Assembly: GCA_038198775.1 (NCBI GenBank)
Contig: JBBPZV010000032.1
Location: 37,624-101,623 of the forward strand
DNA: 64,000 nucleotides
Direction of reading: 5' to 3'
Source: JACCYJ01 sp038198775
GTDB taxonomy: Bacteria; Actinomycetota; Actinomycetes; Propionibacteriales; Nocardioidaceae
Positions 34,227-42,677 of this stretch are shown here, piece after piece (the stretch's first letter is position 1; every line of letters begins with the position of its first letter). The translations under genes were made by a program, and so were the position numbers. The notes beneath the pieces are model-generated. The model did no database searches and had not been told where the DNA came from. It worked only from the letters and a program-made list of their open reading frames with translations.

Positions 34227-34984
34227 GCCGAGGTCCCCGGCCGGGGCTCGGCCGCGTTCAGCGAGCCACGCTCGGGACCCTCCTGGTTCGGCGCAGGACC
34301 GGGAAGCCGCAACCCGGTCAGCGTCACCGCATCCTCGATGTGGGCGACCAGGGTCTGCTGCAGGTCGACGGTGACCGCGCGGACGTCCGCCTGACGCCGC
34401 GGCCACCGCGCGGTCGGGACGATCACCGGCTCCCCGTAGACAACCGCGATCCGCTGCCCCCTGGGCGGGATCCAGCTGATGCCGCAGCCCGGATCGCGCG
34501 TCCCCAGCACCGCGACGGGAACGATCGGAGCTCCGGTGCACATCGCCAGGTAGACCATGCCAGGCTTGACGAAACGCATGTCGCCGGGGCCGCGGCTGCC
34601 CTCCGGATAGATCGCCACCACCTTGTCGTCGCGCAGCGCCCGCAGCGCCAGCTTGACCGCCCTCGGGTCCACCAGCTCGCGGGTCAGCGGGATCTGCCCC
34701 AACGCGGTCAGGACCCGACCGGTGCGCCCCTCGAACATCTCGCGCTTGATGATGGCGTGCACCAGTCGGGGGCAGTAGGCGAACAGCACCGGCCCGTCGA
34801 GGTAGCCGACGTGGTTGGAGGCCAGCAGCACCGGCCCGGTTCGCGGCACGAACTCGCGGTTGTGCACGCTGATGCGCCACCGCAGCGCCATCGCCACCGC
34901 ACCCGGGGCTCGAGCGAGCCGCAGCGGTGAGTCCGGCAACGTCACGACGTCTCTGGTACGTGGCAGTTCCTCGTGAAGGCTCAC
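34223..34984 (-). CDS. plsC: 1-acyl-sn-glycerol-3-phosphate acyltransferase
   Basis: 253 aa. The acyltransferase motif I N-H-x4-D is seen as SNHVGYLDGP; the substrate motif is YPEGSRGPGDM, and later PIVPVAVLGTRD. It adds the second acyl chain to lysophosphatidic acid at the membrane. GTG at 34984 overlaps the cmk-domain stop; its own stop overlaps der. About 40 C-terminal residues are poorly conserved-looking. Confidence 0.92.
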   Translation of the reverse strand: MSLHEELPRTRDVVTLPDSPLRLARAPGAVAMALRWRISVHNREFVPRTGPVLLASNHVGYLDGPVLFAYCPRLVHAIIKREMFEGRTGRVLTALGQIPLTRELVDPRAVKLALRALRDDKVVAIYPEGSRGPGDMRFVKPGMVYLAMCTGAPIVPVAVLGTRDPGCGISWIPPRGQRIAVVYGEPVIVPTARWPRRQADVRAVTVDLQQTLVAHIEDAVTLTGLRLPGPAPNQEGPERGSLNAAEPRPGTSA

Positions 34985-36543
34985 CGCGACTGCCCGGTTG
35001 CCTGGGCGGCGGGGACCACGCGGACCACCTCCAGCACGCGCTCCACCACCTCGTCCAGGCTGAGTTCGGTGGTGTCGATCACCACCGCGTCCGGCGCCTG
35101 CACGAGCGGTGAGGTGCGCCGCGAGGAGTCCAGCCGGTCACGACGCGCCATCTCCTGTTTCAGCGTCTCGAGGGCGGCTGCGGTTCCGGTCTGCGCCGCG
35201 CGCCGCTGGGCTCGGGCGGCTGGGTCGGCCACGAGGAACACCTTGACCGGCGCGTTCGGGGCGACCGTGGAACCGATGTCGCGCCCCTCCACCACGATGC
35301 TCCCAGCGCCTATGACCTGCCGCTGCAGCTCGACGAGCATGGCCCGGACGGCCGGTACCGCGCTCACCGCGCTCACCGCGCGGGTGACCGCGTCACCGCG
35401 GATCGGGACCGCCACGTCGACACCGTCGGCGAGGATCTTGGGGGCTGCTGGATCGGTCCCCGGTTCGACCACGACGTCACGCGCGGCCGCCGCGACCGCT
35501 TCGGCGTCCCCGACATCCATACCGCGCCGCAGCAGCGCCCATGTCATTGCGCGGTACATCGCCCCGGTGTCGAGATAGCGCAGTCCCAGTCGCGTCGCCA
35601 CCTCACGCGCCGTGCTCGACTTGCCGGAACCAGACGGGCCGTCCACGGCGACCACCAGCCCGGCCACGCCCGAGTGTCCCGCGACATCGGGCGAGGGGGT
35701 CACCGGCGCGATCCGCTGGGTTCCCCGCCGGCCCCGCGCCAGCACGTCGGCCAGCGCCTCCCCGCCAGGGTCGGAGGCAAGCGAGCCCAGCACCGCGTCC
35801 AGGTCGTCGCGGACCGTACGCAGGACCGCGCGTACGGGCTCGGCGTTGGCGGTGAGCACCTGCACCCACAGTGCGGGGTCGGCGGCGGCAACCCTGGTGA
35901 CGTCCCGCAGCCCCTGACCCGCCAGCACCAGGTGAGCGGCTGGGGCGGACACCAGCTGGGCCGCTGCCGCGGCCGAGAGCAGGTGCGGCACGTGGGAGAC
36001 GAGCGCCACGGCTCGGTCGTGCTCGAGCGGCGACATCGTCGCCACGACCCCACCGCACAGCTCGGCGAACCTGGCCACCAACTCGACAGCGGCCTCGGCG
36101 GAGCGCTCGTGCGGGGTCACCGCCCAGGCCCGCCCGCGAAAGAGCGACGCCGACGCCGACTGAGGACCGGAGCGCTCACTGCCGGCCATGGGATGACCGC
36201 CGACGTAGCGTTCGGCGCCCGCGGGGTCGGTTCCCAGCACCCTGGCGGCGACCTCGGCCTTGACGCTTCCCACGTCGGTGACGACCGCATCCGGCCAGAC
36301 CCCGAGTGCCTGGCAGACAACCGCTGCCAGCGCATCAGGGGGGACGGCCACGACCACCAGGCCGACAACATCCGGGCGACCGGCGCTGCCGGCGCCCCGG
36401 GCGACCGCCGCGTCCACCCGGGCCGGATCGGCGTCGGCGAGGTGAACGCGGACACCCTCGGCCCGCAGGGCCAACGCCACCGACGTGCCGATCAGCCCCG
36501 TACCCACCACCAGCACGTCTCCTGGAACCCCAGAGCCGTTCAC
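34981..36543 (-). CDS. Prephenate dehydrogenase-cytidylate kinase fusion
   Basis: 520 aa single open frame. Residues 1-280 are TyrA-type prephenate dehydrogenase: VVGTGLIGTSVALALR, TDVGSVKAEV, GGHPMAGSERSGP, VSHVPHLLSAA. Residues 293-520 are cytidylate kinase: VAVDGPSGSGKSSTAREVA, RYLDTGAMYRAMTW, VEGRDIGSTV, ARRDRLDSSR. The link is about 14 residues and has no stop. An internal GTG at 35667 could start a separate 228-aa CMP kinase, but it lacks a clear ribosome site. Both ends are coupled by GTGA overlaps to aroH and plsC. Confidence 0.9.
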   Translation of the reverse strand: MNGSGVPGDVLVVGTGLIGTSVALALRAEGVRVHLADADPARVDAAVARGAGSAGRPDVVGLVVVAVPPDALAAVVCQALGVWPDAVVTDVGSVKAEVAARVLGTDPAGAERYVGGHPMAGSERSGPQSASASLFRGRAWAVTPHERSAEAAVELVARFAELCGGVVATMSPLEHDRAVALVSHVPHLLSAAAAAQLVSAPAAHLVLAGQGLRDVTRVAAADPALWVQVLTANAEPVRAVLRTVRDDLDAVLGSLASDPGGEALADVLARGRRGTQRIAPVTPSPDVAGHSGVAGLVVAVDGPSGSGKSSTAREVATRLGLRYLDTGAMYRAMTWALLRRGMDVGDAEAVAAAARDVVVEPGTDPAAPKILADGVDVAVPIRGDAVTRAVSAVSAVPAVRAMLVELQRQVIGAGSIVVEGRDIGSTVAPNAPVKVFLVADPAARAQRRAAQTGTAAALETLKQEMARRDRLDSSRRTSPLVQAPDAVVIDTTELSLDEVVERVLEVVRVVPAAQATGQSR

Positions 36544-36938
36544 TCCAGCGGCTCCTCGTCGGCCCCGTGCGAGGCCACCCGTTGCAGGTCACGGCGCAGC
36601 CGGGCCGCGCCGTGCAGATAGACGTGGGTGATCTGGTCGCGCGTGAGCGTGGTCTCGACGTGGGCCAGCAGCCGGACCACCCGTGGCATGGCACCGGTGA
36701 CTTCGAGCTCACGGGCGCACAGCAGCGGGACGTCGGCCAGCCCGAGCCGACGGGCGGCGTACGCGGGGAACTCCGCGTGCAGGTCGTCGGTTGCGGTGAA
36801 GACGATGCTGACGAGGTCGTCGGCTCTCAGCCCGTTGTCGCCGAGCACGTGGCTGACGAGCTCGCTGACCCGGTCCAGCAGGTGGGTGCGCTCGTCGCGT
36901 TCGAGCTGGGTGGCGCCGCGGATTGCACGCACTGCCAC
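36540..36938 (-). CDS. aroH: Chorismate mutase, AroH type
   Basis: 132 aa from a GTG at 36938 with a GGAGGT site; the longer in-frame GTG start at 36974 adds an Arg-rich tail and is unlikely. VRAIRGATQLERDE, SIVFTATDDLHAEFPAYAAR and VPLLCARELEVTGAMPRVVR match the trimeric Bacillus AroH fold, including the active-site Arg and Glu-Leu-x-V strand. It makes prephenate, the substrate of the TyrA domain encoded immediately downstream. Confidence 0.94.
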   Translation of the reverse strand: MAVRAIRGATQLERDERTHLLDRVSELVSHVLGDNGLRADDLVSIVFTATDDLHAEFPAYAARRLGLADVPLLCARELEVTGAMPRVVRLLAHVETTLTRDQITHVYLHGAARLRRDLQRVASHGADEEPLE

Positions 36939-36989
36939 GGGTGACCTCCGTTCGGCTCGGCGACGCCGGCTCACCCTACCCAGCCGCGG

Positions 36990-37733
36990 TCACAGCCCGA
37001 CCAGGTCCAGCAGCGCACCGACCTCCTCGGGGGTCAGCTCGCGCACGGCCCCGGATCGTTGCTCGCCGAGCCGGACTCCGCCGAACCCGACCCGGGTCAG
37101 CGCCAAGACCGGGTGGCCGACGGCGTCGAACATGCGGCGCACGATCCGGTTGCGGCCCTCGTGGACGTCGAGCTCGACGATGGAGCGCCCGGCGTGGGTC
37201 TGACGGACCGCGCACCGGTCGGCCCGCGCCGGACCGTCGTCGAGCTGCACCCCGCCGGTCAGCCTCCGGACCGCACTGACGCGGACGACGCCCGCCACCT
37301 GGGCGACGTAGGACTTGCCGACCTCGTACGAGGGATGGGTGAGCCGATGGGCGAGCTCACCGTCGTTGGTCAGCAACAGCAGGCCCGACGTGTCGGCGTC
37401 GAGCCGCCCGACGTGGAACAACCGAACCGGTCGGTCCGCGACGAACTCGGCGAGGGTACGGCGACCGTGCGGGTCGCTCATCGTGCTCAGCACCCCGAGC
37501 GGCTTGTTCAGCGCCAGGTGGACGGTGTCGCGCCAGGGTGGCAAACGCCGTCCACCCACCCTGACCACCGCGGTCGCGGGGTCGACCTTGGTGCCCAGCC
37601 GGGTGACGATCTCGGCGTCCACGCTCACCTGCCCCGCGAGCATCAGCTCCTCGCACCGGCGACGGCTCCCGACCCCGGAGGCGGCCAGCAACTTCTGCAG
37701 CCGGACCAACCCGTCGTCGGCGGGTTCGCTCAC
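36990..37733 (-). CDS. rluB: 23S rRNA pseudouridine synthase RluB-type
   Basis: 247 aa. An N-terminal S4 RNA-binding domain (RLQKLLAASGVGSRRRCEEL) precedes the catalytic domain with GRLDADTSGLLLLTNDGEL, whose Asp is the catalytic residue, and EGRNRIVRRMF. It is coupled to scpB by overlapping start and stop. In mycobacteria the equivalent is Rv1711. Confidence 0.95.
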   Translation of the reverse strand: MSEPADDGLVRLQKLLAASGVGSRRRCEELMLAGQVSVDAEIVTRLGTKVDPATAVVRVGGRRLPPWRDTVHLALNKPLGVLSTMSDPHGRRTLAEFVADRPVRLFHVGRLDADTSGLLLLTNDGELAHRLTHPSYEVGKSYVAQVAGVVRVSAVRRLTGGVQLDDGPARADRCAVRQTHAGRSIVELDVHEGRNRIVRRMFDAVGHPVLALTRVGFGGVRLGEQRSGAVRELTPEEVGALLDLVGL

Positions 37734-38323
37734 CGCCCGGCGGGCTCGACCGCCGCGGCGCTCGGCTCCGCGTAACCGTCGGGGCCGAGGTCGGCACTGT
37801 CGGGCAGGAACGGGGCCAGGTCCGGGAGCTCGTCGAGGTCGGACAGCCCCATCCGCTCGCAGAAGTAGCCCGTCGTCTGGTAGAGGACCGCACCCGACTC
37901 CGGGTCGTTGCCGCCCGGCTCGACGAGGCCCCTGGTGACCAGCGTGCGCATCACCGCGTCCACGTTGACGCCGCGGATCGCCGACACCCGCCCACGGCTG
38001 ACCGGCTGTCGGTACGCGACCACCGCCAGTGTCTCCAGCGCCGCCTGGCTGAGCCGGGGCTGCTGGCCATCCAGGACGAAGCCCGCGACGACGTCGGCGA
38101 AGCGGTCGCGGGTGTAGTAGCGCCAGCCACCGGCCACGTTGCGCAGCTCGAACCCGCGCCGCTCGGAGTCGTACGAGGCGGCCAGCGCGTGCAGCGCGGC
38201 GAGGACGTCCTCGGCGGGTAGGTCCACCGCGGTCGCCAGCGTCTCGGGTGACAGTGGCTGGTCGGCGACCATCAGCACCGCCTCCAGGGCGGGTGCCAGC
38301 TCCTCTCGCCCCGACTCAGGCAT
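37730..38323 (-). CDS. scpB: Segregation and condensation protein B
   Basis: 197 aa from the ATG at 38323, which overlaps the end of scpA by eight bases. Two winged-helix domains are typical; VAYRQPVSRGRVSAIRGVNVD and YQTTGYFCERMGLSDLDELP are hallmark ScpB blocks. With ScpA and SMC it forms the chromosome-compacting condensin. Confidence 0.95.
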   Translation of the reverse strand: MPESGREELAPALEAVLMVADQPLSPETLATAVDLPAEDVLAALHALAASYDSERRGFELRNVAGGWRYYTRDRFADVVAGFVLDGQQPRLSQAALETLAVVAYRQPVSRGRVSAIRGVNVDAVMRTLVTRGLVEPGGNDPESGAVLYQTTGYFCERMGLSDLDELPDLAPFLPDSADLGPDGYAEPSAAAVEPAGR

Positions 38324-39128
38324 CGAACTCCTCCCCCACAACCGGTTCGCTCTCACGGCCGGTCCAGCGTACGTGCAGCTCGCCCATGGGGCTCAGCTGG
38401 TCGAAGGCGACGACACCCTCCTTGAACAGCTCCAGCAGACCGAGGAACCGGGCCACCGTGGTGGTGGTGTCCACCGCGTCGGCGATGAGCGCCCGGAAGG
38501 TCAACGAGCCGGCATCTCGCAGCCTGCGGCCGACGACCGCCGCCTGCTCCCGCACGCTGACCCGGGGTGCGTGCAGGTGAGCCAGCGAAGGCGTCGGCGG
38601 TGGCGAGGGCGGGCGCAGGACCTGCGCAGCCAGTGCGGCCAGCTGCTGCGGCCCGAGCCCGACGACCACCTCGGGCAGCAGCTCGGCGTAGCGGTCTTCG
38701 AGGGCGACCTGGCGGGGGTGGCGACGCTGCCCGGGAGCCAGCCGGGCGGCGAAGATGTCGGCCAGCTGCTGGTACGCGCGGTACTGCAGCAGCCGTGCGA
38801 ACAGCAGGTCCCGTGCCTCCAGCAGCGCGAGGTCCTCCTCGCTCTCGACGTCACCTCGGGGAAGCAGCCGGGCCGCCTTGAGATCCAGCAGCGTGGCCGC
38901 TACCACCAGGAACTGCGTGACGTGGTCCAGGTCGTCGCCGCCGAGCCGTTTGGTGTGGGCGAGGAACTCGTCGGTGACCTGCGCCAGCGCGATCTCGGTG
39001 ACGTCCAGCCGGTGCTTGGCGATGAGCCCGAGCAGCAGGTCGAAGGGCCCTTCGAAGACGTCGAGGTGGACCTGGAAGCCCTCGGGTTCTTGCTGGGGCG
39101 GCGCCGCACTAGTCGTCGTGGAGCTCAC
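38316..39128 (-). CDS. scpA: Segregation and condensation protein A
   Basis: 270 aa kleisin. The N-terminal block VHLDVFEGPFDLLLGLIAKH and the C-terminal winged helix (RFLGLLELFKEGVVAFDQ) are conserved. It bridges SMC heads with ScpB. Its start overlaps the stop of the small upstream gene. Confidence 0.95.
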   Translation of the reverse strand: MSSTTTSAAPPQQEPEGFQVHLDVFEGPFDLLLGLIAKHRLDVTEIALAQVTDEFLAHTKRLGGDDLDHVTQFLVVAATLLDLKAARLLPRGDVESEEDLALLEARDLLFARLLQYRAYQQLADIFAARLAPGQRRHPRQVALEDRYAELLPEVVVGLGPQQLAALAAQVLRPPSPPPTPSLAHLHAPRVSVREQAAVVGRRLRDAGSLTFRALIADAVDTTTTVARFLGLLELFKEGVVAFDQLSPMGELHVRWTGRESEPVVGEEFDA

Positions 39129-39529
39129 GGGTGCGTCAGCCGGCGCACGATGTCGGCCTGGGGGCCACGCGCCTCGATGTCGGCCAGGGCGATCGCGATC
39201 GCCTCCCGGACCAGCCGGCCACGGTCGACGGCGATCCCGGTGTCTCGGCGCAACGTCAGCCGCGCGTGCTCGAGGTCGATCAGTTCGTCGGCGGTGACGT
39301 ACACGGTCATCTTCTCGTCGTGCTTGACCCGTCCGCTGCTGCGGCGGGCATCTCCCTCCGCCTCGGCCCGCGGCTGCCCCGCCCCGGCGGGTGGCGGGTC
39401 CGGCACCCGCGGCTGCAGCGGCTCGGCGGGTTCGACCGTCGGCGGTGGGACGCTGGGCGACTCCTGCCGCGCCTCGCTGGTCGGTCGGAAGAGCTCGTCG
39501 GCCCCCGGCAGGCTTATGCGGCGCGGCAC
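39125..39529 (-). CDS. Small basic protein between parA and scpA, possible ribbon-helix-helix DNA binder
   Basis: 134 aa from a GTG at 39529 overlapping the parA end by 16 bases. The N-terminal 65 residues are Pro-rich and disordered; the C-terminal part KMTVYVTADELIDLEHARLT followed by a helical VREAIAIALADIEAR segment resembles a ribbon-helix-helix fold. It could be the ParB-like partner or regulator for the ParA encoded just upstream. No ParB domain is visible. Confidence 0.6.
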   Translation of the reverse strand: MPRRISLPGADELFRPTSEARQESPSVPPPTVEPAEPLQPRVPDPPPAGAGQPRAEAEGDARRSSGRVKHDEKMTVYVTADELIDLEHARLTLRRDTGIAVDRGRLVREAIAIALADIEARGPQADIVRRLTHP

Positions 39530-40503
39530 CGGGCGAGCACCTCCCGGGCCAGCTGGCGATACGCCTCGGCGCCGGCGGACGCGGTGGCGTACGAGGTGAT
39601 CGGTTCGCCCGCGACGGTGGAGTCGGAGAACTTGACGGTGCGCCGGATCACCGTGTGGAAGACCGCCTCACCCCAGCCGTCGACCAGGGTCTTCAGCACC
39701 TCGCGAGCGTGCAGGGTCCGGCCGTCGAACATGGTGCCGAGCAGGCCGACGATCTCCAACCGCGGGTTGAGGCGCTCCCCGACCTTGTCGATGGTGTCCT
39801 TGAGCAGGGCCACGCCGCGCAGCGCGAAGTACTCGCACTCCAACGGGACGACGACTCCGTCGGAGGCGGTGAGCGCGTTGATCGTGAGCAGGCCGAGCGA
39901 TGGCTGGCAGTCGATCAAGATGACGTCGTAGTCGGGAATGGCCGGGGCCAGCGCTCGCGCCAGCGACTGCTCGCGCGCCACCTCCTGCACCAGCTGCACC
40001 TCCGCGGCGGAGAGGTCGATGTTGGAGGGCAGCAGGTTCATCCCGGCGACGTTGGTCTTGCAGATGACGTCGTCGAGTGTGACGTCGCGTTCCATCAGCA
40101 GGTTGTAGACACTGAGGTCGACGTCCCCGGGGTTGTAGCCCAGGCCCACCGACAGCGAACCCTGCGGGTCGAAGTCGACGAGCAGGACACGCCGCCCCAG
40201 CTCGGCCAGCGCCGCCCCCAGGTTGATCGTGGTGGTGGTCTTGCCGACGCCACCCTTCTGGTTGCACATCGCAATCACCCGGGCCGGCCCGTGCCGGTCC
40301 AACGTCGCCGGGTCGGGGAGGTCCGGCAGCGGTCTGCCGGTAAGCCCCAGCACCGGCTCCGCCACGGGCTCTGGCGCGGTGACGGTGGCCTCCGGCTGCG
40401 GCCCAGTTGCGAAGCCGTACGACTCCTGGTCCGGAGGGCCGCCCGCGGGCGCTGGCTGCTGGTCGGCGGTCACCGGCGGGCCGCCGAAGGCTGATCCGGA
40501 CAT
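39514..40503 (-). CDS. parA: ParA/Soj-family ATPase
   Basis: 329 aa from the ATG at 40503 (GGAG site upstream). The deviant Walker A CNQKGGVGKTTTTINLG and VDFDPQGSLSVGLG with DCQPSLGLLTINAL are ParA motifs. A Pro/Gln-rich N-terminal 70-residue extension precedes it. It matches the second parA copy next to scpAB in mycobacteria (Rv1708), not the oriC-linked one. It probably takes part in positioning or segregation with ScpAB. Confidence 0.92.
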   Translation of the reverse strand: MSGSAFGGPPVTADQQPAPAGGPPDQESYGFATGPQPEATVTAPEPVAEPVLGLTGRPLPDLPDPATLDRHGPARVIAMCNQKGGVGKTTTTINLGAALAELGRRVLLVDFDPQGSLSVGLGYNPGDVDLSVYNLLMERDVTLDDVICKTNVAGMNLLPSNIDLSAAEVQLVQEVAREQSLARALAPAIPDYDVILIDCQPSLGLLTINALTASDGVVVPLECEYFALRGVALLKDTIDKVGERLNPRLEIVGLLGTMFDGRTLHAREVLKTLVDGWGEAVFHTVIRRTVKFSDSTVAGEPITSYATASAGAEAYRQLAREVLARCRAA

Positions 40504-40665
40504 GGCTCTCGCCTCCTCGCACCGGGCGCCGTTGGCGGCGATTGTCGACAACTCGACCTCGGCTGCCGCGACTCTATGGCGGACTTCGGACCCTGCTGCG
40601 GACGAACACGGGCGTGTCGGCGAGGGTGACGCAGGTCGCTCCGACCCGCGACACAGCGTCGCTGT

Positions 40666-41646
40666 TCAGCTGATCTGCAGCAGTGGCCCGGCGTCTGGCC
40701 GGAGGCTTCCGATCACCGGGTGCCCGGGCAGCTCGCCAACCACCAACAGGCCGCCTGAGGTCTGGGCGTCGGCGAGCATCAGCAGCTCCTCCTCCGAGCG
40801 CGTGCTGTCCAGGTGGGGCCTGACCCAGTCGAGGTTGCGACGCGTACCTCCGGGCACGTACCCCGCCGCCAGCGACTCCCGGGCGCCGTCCAGCAGTGGC
40901 ACCGCGCGGGCGTCGATGGTGGCGCCGACGCCGCTCGCCCGGGCCAGCTTGAGCAGGTGTCCGAGCAGCCCGAAGCCGGTGACGTCGGTGGCGCACGTGA
41001 TCCCCACCGCCAGCGCCGCGCGGGAGGCGTCCCGGTTGAGCGTCGTCATCGTCTCCACTGCCGGCCCGAACACCTCGCCGGTGGCCTTGTGCCGGTTGTT
41101 GAGCACGCCGAGCCCGAGCGGCTTGGTCAGCGTCAACGGCATCCCGGCGCGGCCGGTGTCGTTGCGCAGCAGCCGGCGCGGGTCCGCGATTCCGGTGACC
41201 GCGAGCCCGTACGTCGGCTGCCGGTCGTCCACCGAGTGACCGCCGCCGAGGTGGCACCCGGCCTCGGCGCACACGTCGGCGCCGCCGCGCAGCACCTCCC
41301 GGGCGAGCTCGAGGGGCAGCAGCTCCCGGGGCCATGCCAGCAGGTTCACCGCGACCAGCGGCTCACCACCCATTGCGTAGACGTCGGACAACGCGTTGGT
41401 GGCTGCGATCCGCCCCCAGTCGTACGCGTCGTCGACGACGGGAGGGAAGAAGTCAGCGGTGACCACCACCGCTCGTTCCCCGTCGATGCGGACGACGGCG
41501 GCATCGTCGCCGGTGTCCAGCCCCACGATCAGGTCACTACCGGCCGGTTCGGGCAGCAGCCCGGCCAGCACCTGCTCGAGCTCGCCGGGCGGCACCTTGC
41601 AGGCACATCCCCCGCCCGCGGCGTACTGAGTGAGCCGATGGGGCAC
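40666..41646 (-). CDS. selD: Selenophosphate synthase
   Basis: 326 aa from a GTG at 41646. The N-terminal catalytic motif GGGCACK has C14 and K17 at the positions of E. coli C17 and K20. VGLDTGDDAAVVRID, TADFFPPVVDDAYDWGRIAA and AGCHLGGGHSVDD are the metal/ATP-binding strands. It makes selenophosphate for SelA. The catalytic residue is Cys, not Sec. It is downstream of the fdh genes in the same direction, after a 95-base spacer rich in TCCCA/TGGGA repeats. Confidence 0.96.
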   Translation of the reverse strand: MPHRLTQYAAGGGCACKVPPGELEQVLAGLLPEPAGSDLIVGLDTGDDAAVVRIDGERAVVVTADFFPPVVDDAYDWGRIAATNALSDVYAMGGEPLVAVNLLAWPRELLPLELAREVLRGGADVCAEAGCHLGGGHSVDDRQPTYGLAVTGIADPRRLLRNDTGRAGMPLTLTKPLGLGVLNNRHKATGEVFGPAVETMTTLNRDASRAALAVGITCATDVTGFGLLGHLLKLARASGVGATIDARAVPLLDGARESLAAGYVPGGTRRNLDWVRPHLDSTRSEEELLMLADAQTSGGLLVVGELPGHPVIGSLRPDAGPLLQIS

Positions 41647-41680
41647 GCTGCGAGCATACGAGGGCGGCGGGCTCCGTACT

Positions 41681-41756
41681 TCCCATGGCTGGGCATCACC
41701 TCCCATGGGATGTGCGCCCCTGGGAGTGGCGCTATCCCACGTCAACCTGGGATAGC
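41681..41756 (-). promoter_or_regulatory. TCCCA/TGGGA repeat cluster and hairpin before selD
   Basis: TCCCATGG occurs at 41681 and again at 41701 (where TCCCATGGGA is a perfect palindrome), 20 bases apart. GCTATCCCA (41731-41739) and TGGGATAGC (41748-41756) form a perfect 9-bp hairpin with an 8-base loop that contains the stop codon of the upstream membrane-subunit gene. This may be an operator array, attenuator or terminator controlling selD. Confidence 0.5.
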
Positions 41757-42677
41757 GGCGCCCTCGCCGGCGGCCGCCAGCCGGTGGCGCTGCGGTACGA
41801 CGGTGTACCGGGGGTCCTTCGCGGACGCCAGGCCGGCCTGGAAGACCCCGAAACGGGTCAGCACCGACCCGCCGACCAGCGCGGCACCCGAGACCACCGC
41901 CAGCGGGCGCGAGCGCCCGCCGAGCGCGGCCCCAGCGGCACCGCCGAGGCTCAGCGCCCGCGCGGCCCGCAACAACCGACCCGGACGACCCTGCTCGTAC
42001 GGCTCGCCGAGGAATCCCAGGCGGCGTCGCAGCAGTCGCTCGGCGGCGGTCTCCAAGGCGGTGCCCGCCACCGCCAGCCGGCGGGCCATACCCGTCTGCG
42101 CCACGGGCGCGCCGATCAGGGCCAACCCGCCGGCGGCGGAGGCGGAGCTGCCCGCGAACCAGAACGGAAGCTCCCGGTACGCCTCGTGCCAGGCCGGGAC
42201 CGCGGTGTCGGCGACCAGCGCTGCGGTGTAGGTCGCCAGGGCCGGACCGAGCAGCGCGGCACCCGAGCCCGCGAGCCGGCCCAGCGCCGGAAGCCGGCCG
42301 GTCACGGTCGAAGCGCTGGCCGCCGTGGCGAGCCCGCTGAAGGCCGCCAGCAGCCATGAGCCAACCGACAGCGGCGACGTCGGCTTGAACACCCGAAGCA
42401 TGTTGAGGAAACGCTCCGGGCGGCCGAGGTCGTGCACCAGCGCCAGGGCGCCCAGGCCCGAACCACCGGCGGCGGCCAGCCGGCCGACGCGCTCCAACGC
42501 CGGTTGTCCGGTGAGCGCTGCTCCCTCCGCCAGCAGCGCCGAAGCCCCGGCCAGCCCACCGAGGAAGAGGTACGCCGGGACGTCCGGCTGCTTCCACACC
42601 GGGGGCTTGATCACCGGCCGGCCGTAGTAGGAGGAGAACTCCGCCTCCGGCACCACCGGGTCGAGGTCGCGCCTCAT
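41742..42677 (-). CDS. Formate dehydrogenase membrane subunit, NrfD/PsrC type
   Basis: 311 aa from the ATG at 42677 (ATGA overlap with the beta subunit). About eight hydrophobic segments start at YLFLGGLAGASALLAEG; VHDLGRPERFLNMLRVFKP and SPLSVGSWLLAAF are NrfD-family blocks. It should anchor the dehydrogenase and pass electrons to menaquinone, replacing the cytochrome b subunit of FdnI. The C-terminus after the last helix is Ala/Arg-rich. Confidence 0.9.
   Translation of the reverse strand: MRRDLDPVVPEAEFSSYYGRPVIKPPVWKQPDVPAYLFLGGLAGASALLAEGAALTGQPALERVGRLAAAGGSGLGALALVHDLGRPERFLNMLRVFKPTSPLSVGSWLLAAFSGLATAASASTVTGRLPALGRLAGSGAALLGPALATYTAALVADTAVPAWHEAYRELPFWFAGSSASAAGGLALIGAPVAQTGMARRLAVAGTALETAAERLLRRRLGFLGEPYEQGRPGRLLRAARALSLGGAAGAALGGRSRPLAVVSGAALVGGSVLTRFGVFQAGLASAKDPRYTVVPQRHRLAAAGEGAAIPG

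Noticed and set aside
41740..41747. Stop codon of the fdh membrane subunit as another Sec codon
   Set aside because: The TGA lies in the loop itself rather than 16-37 nt before a hairpin, and the following codons do not extend the NrfD family.
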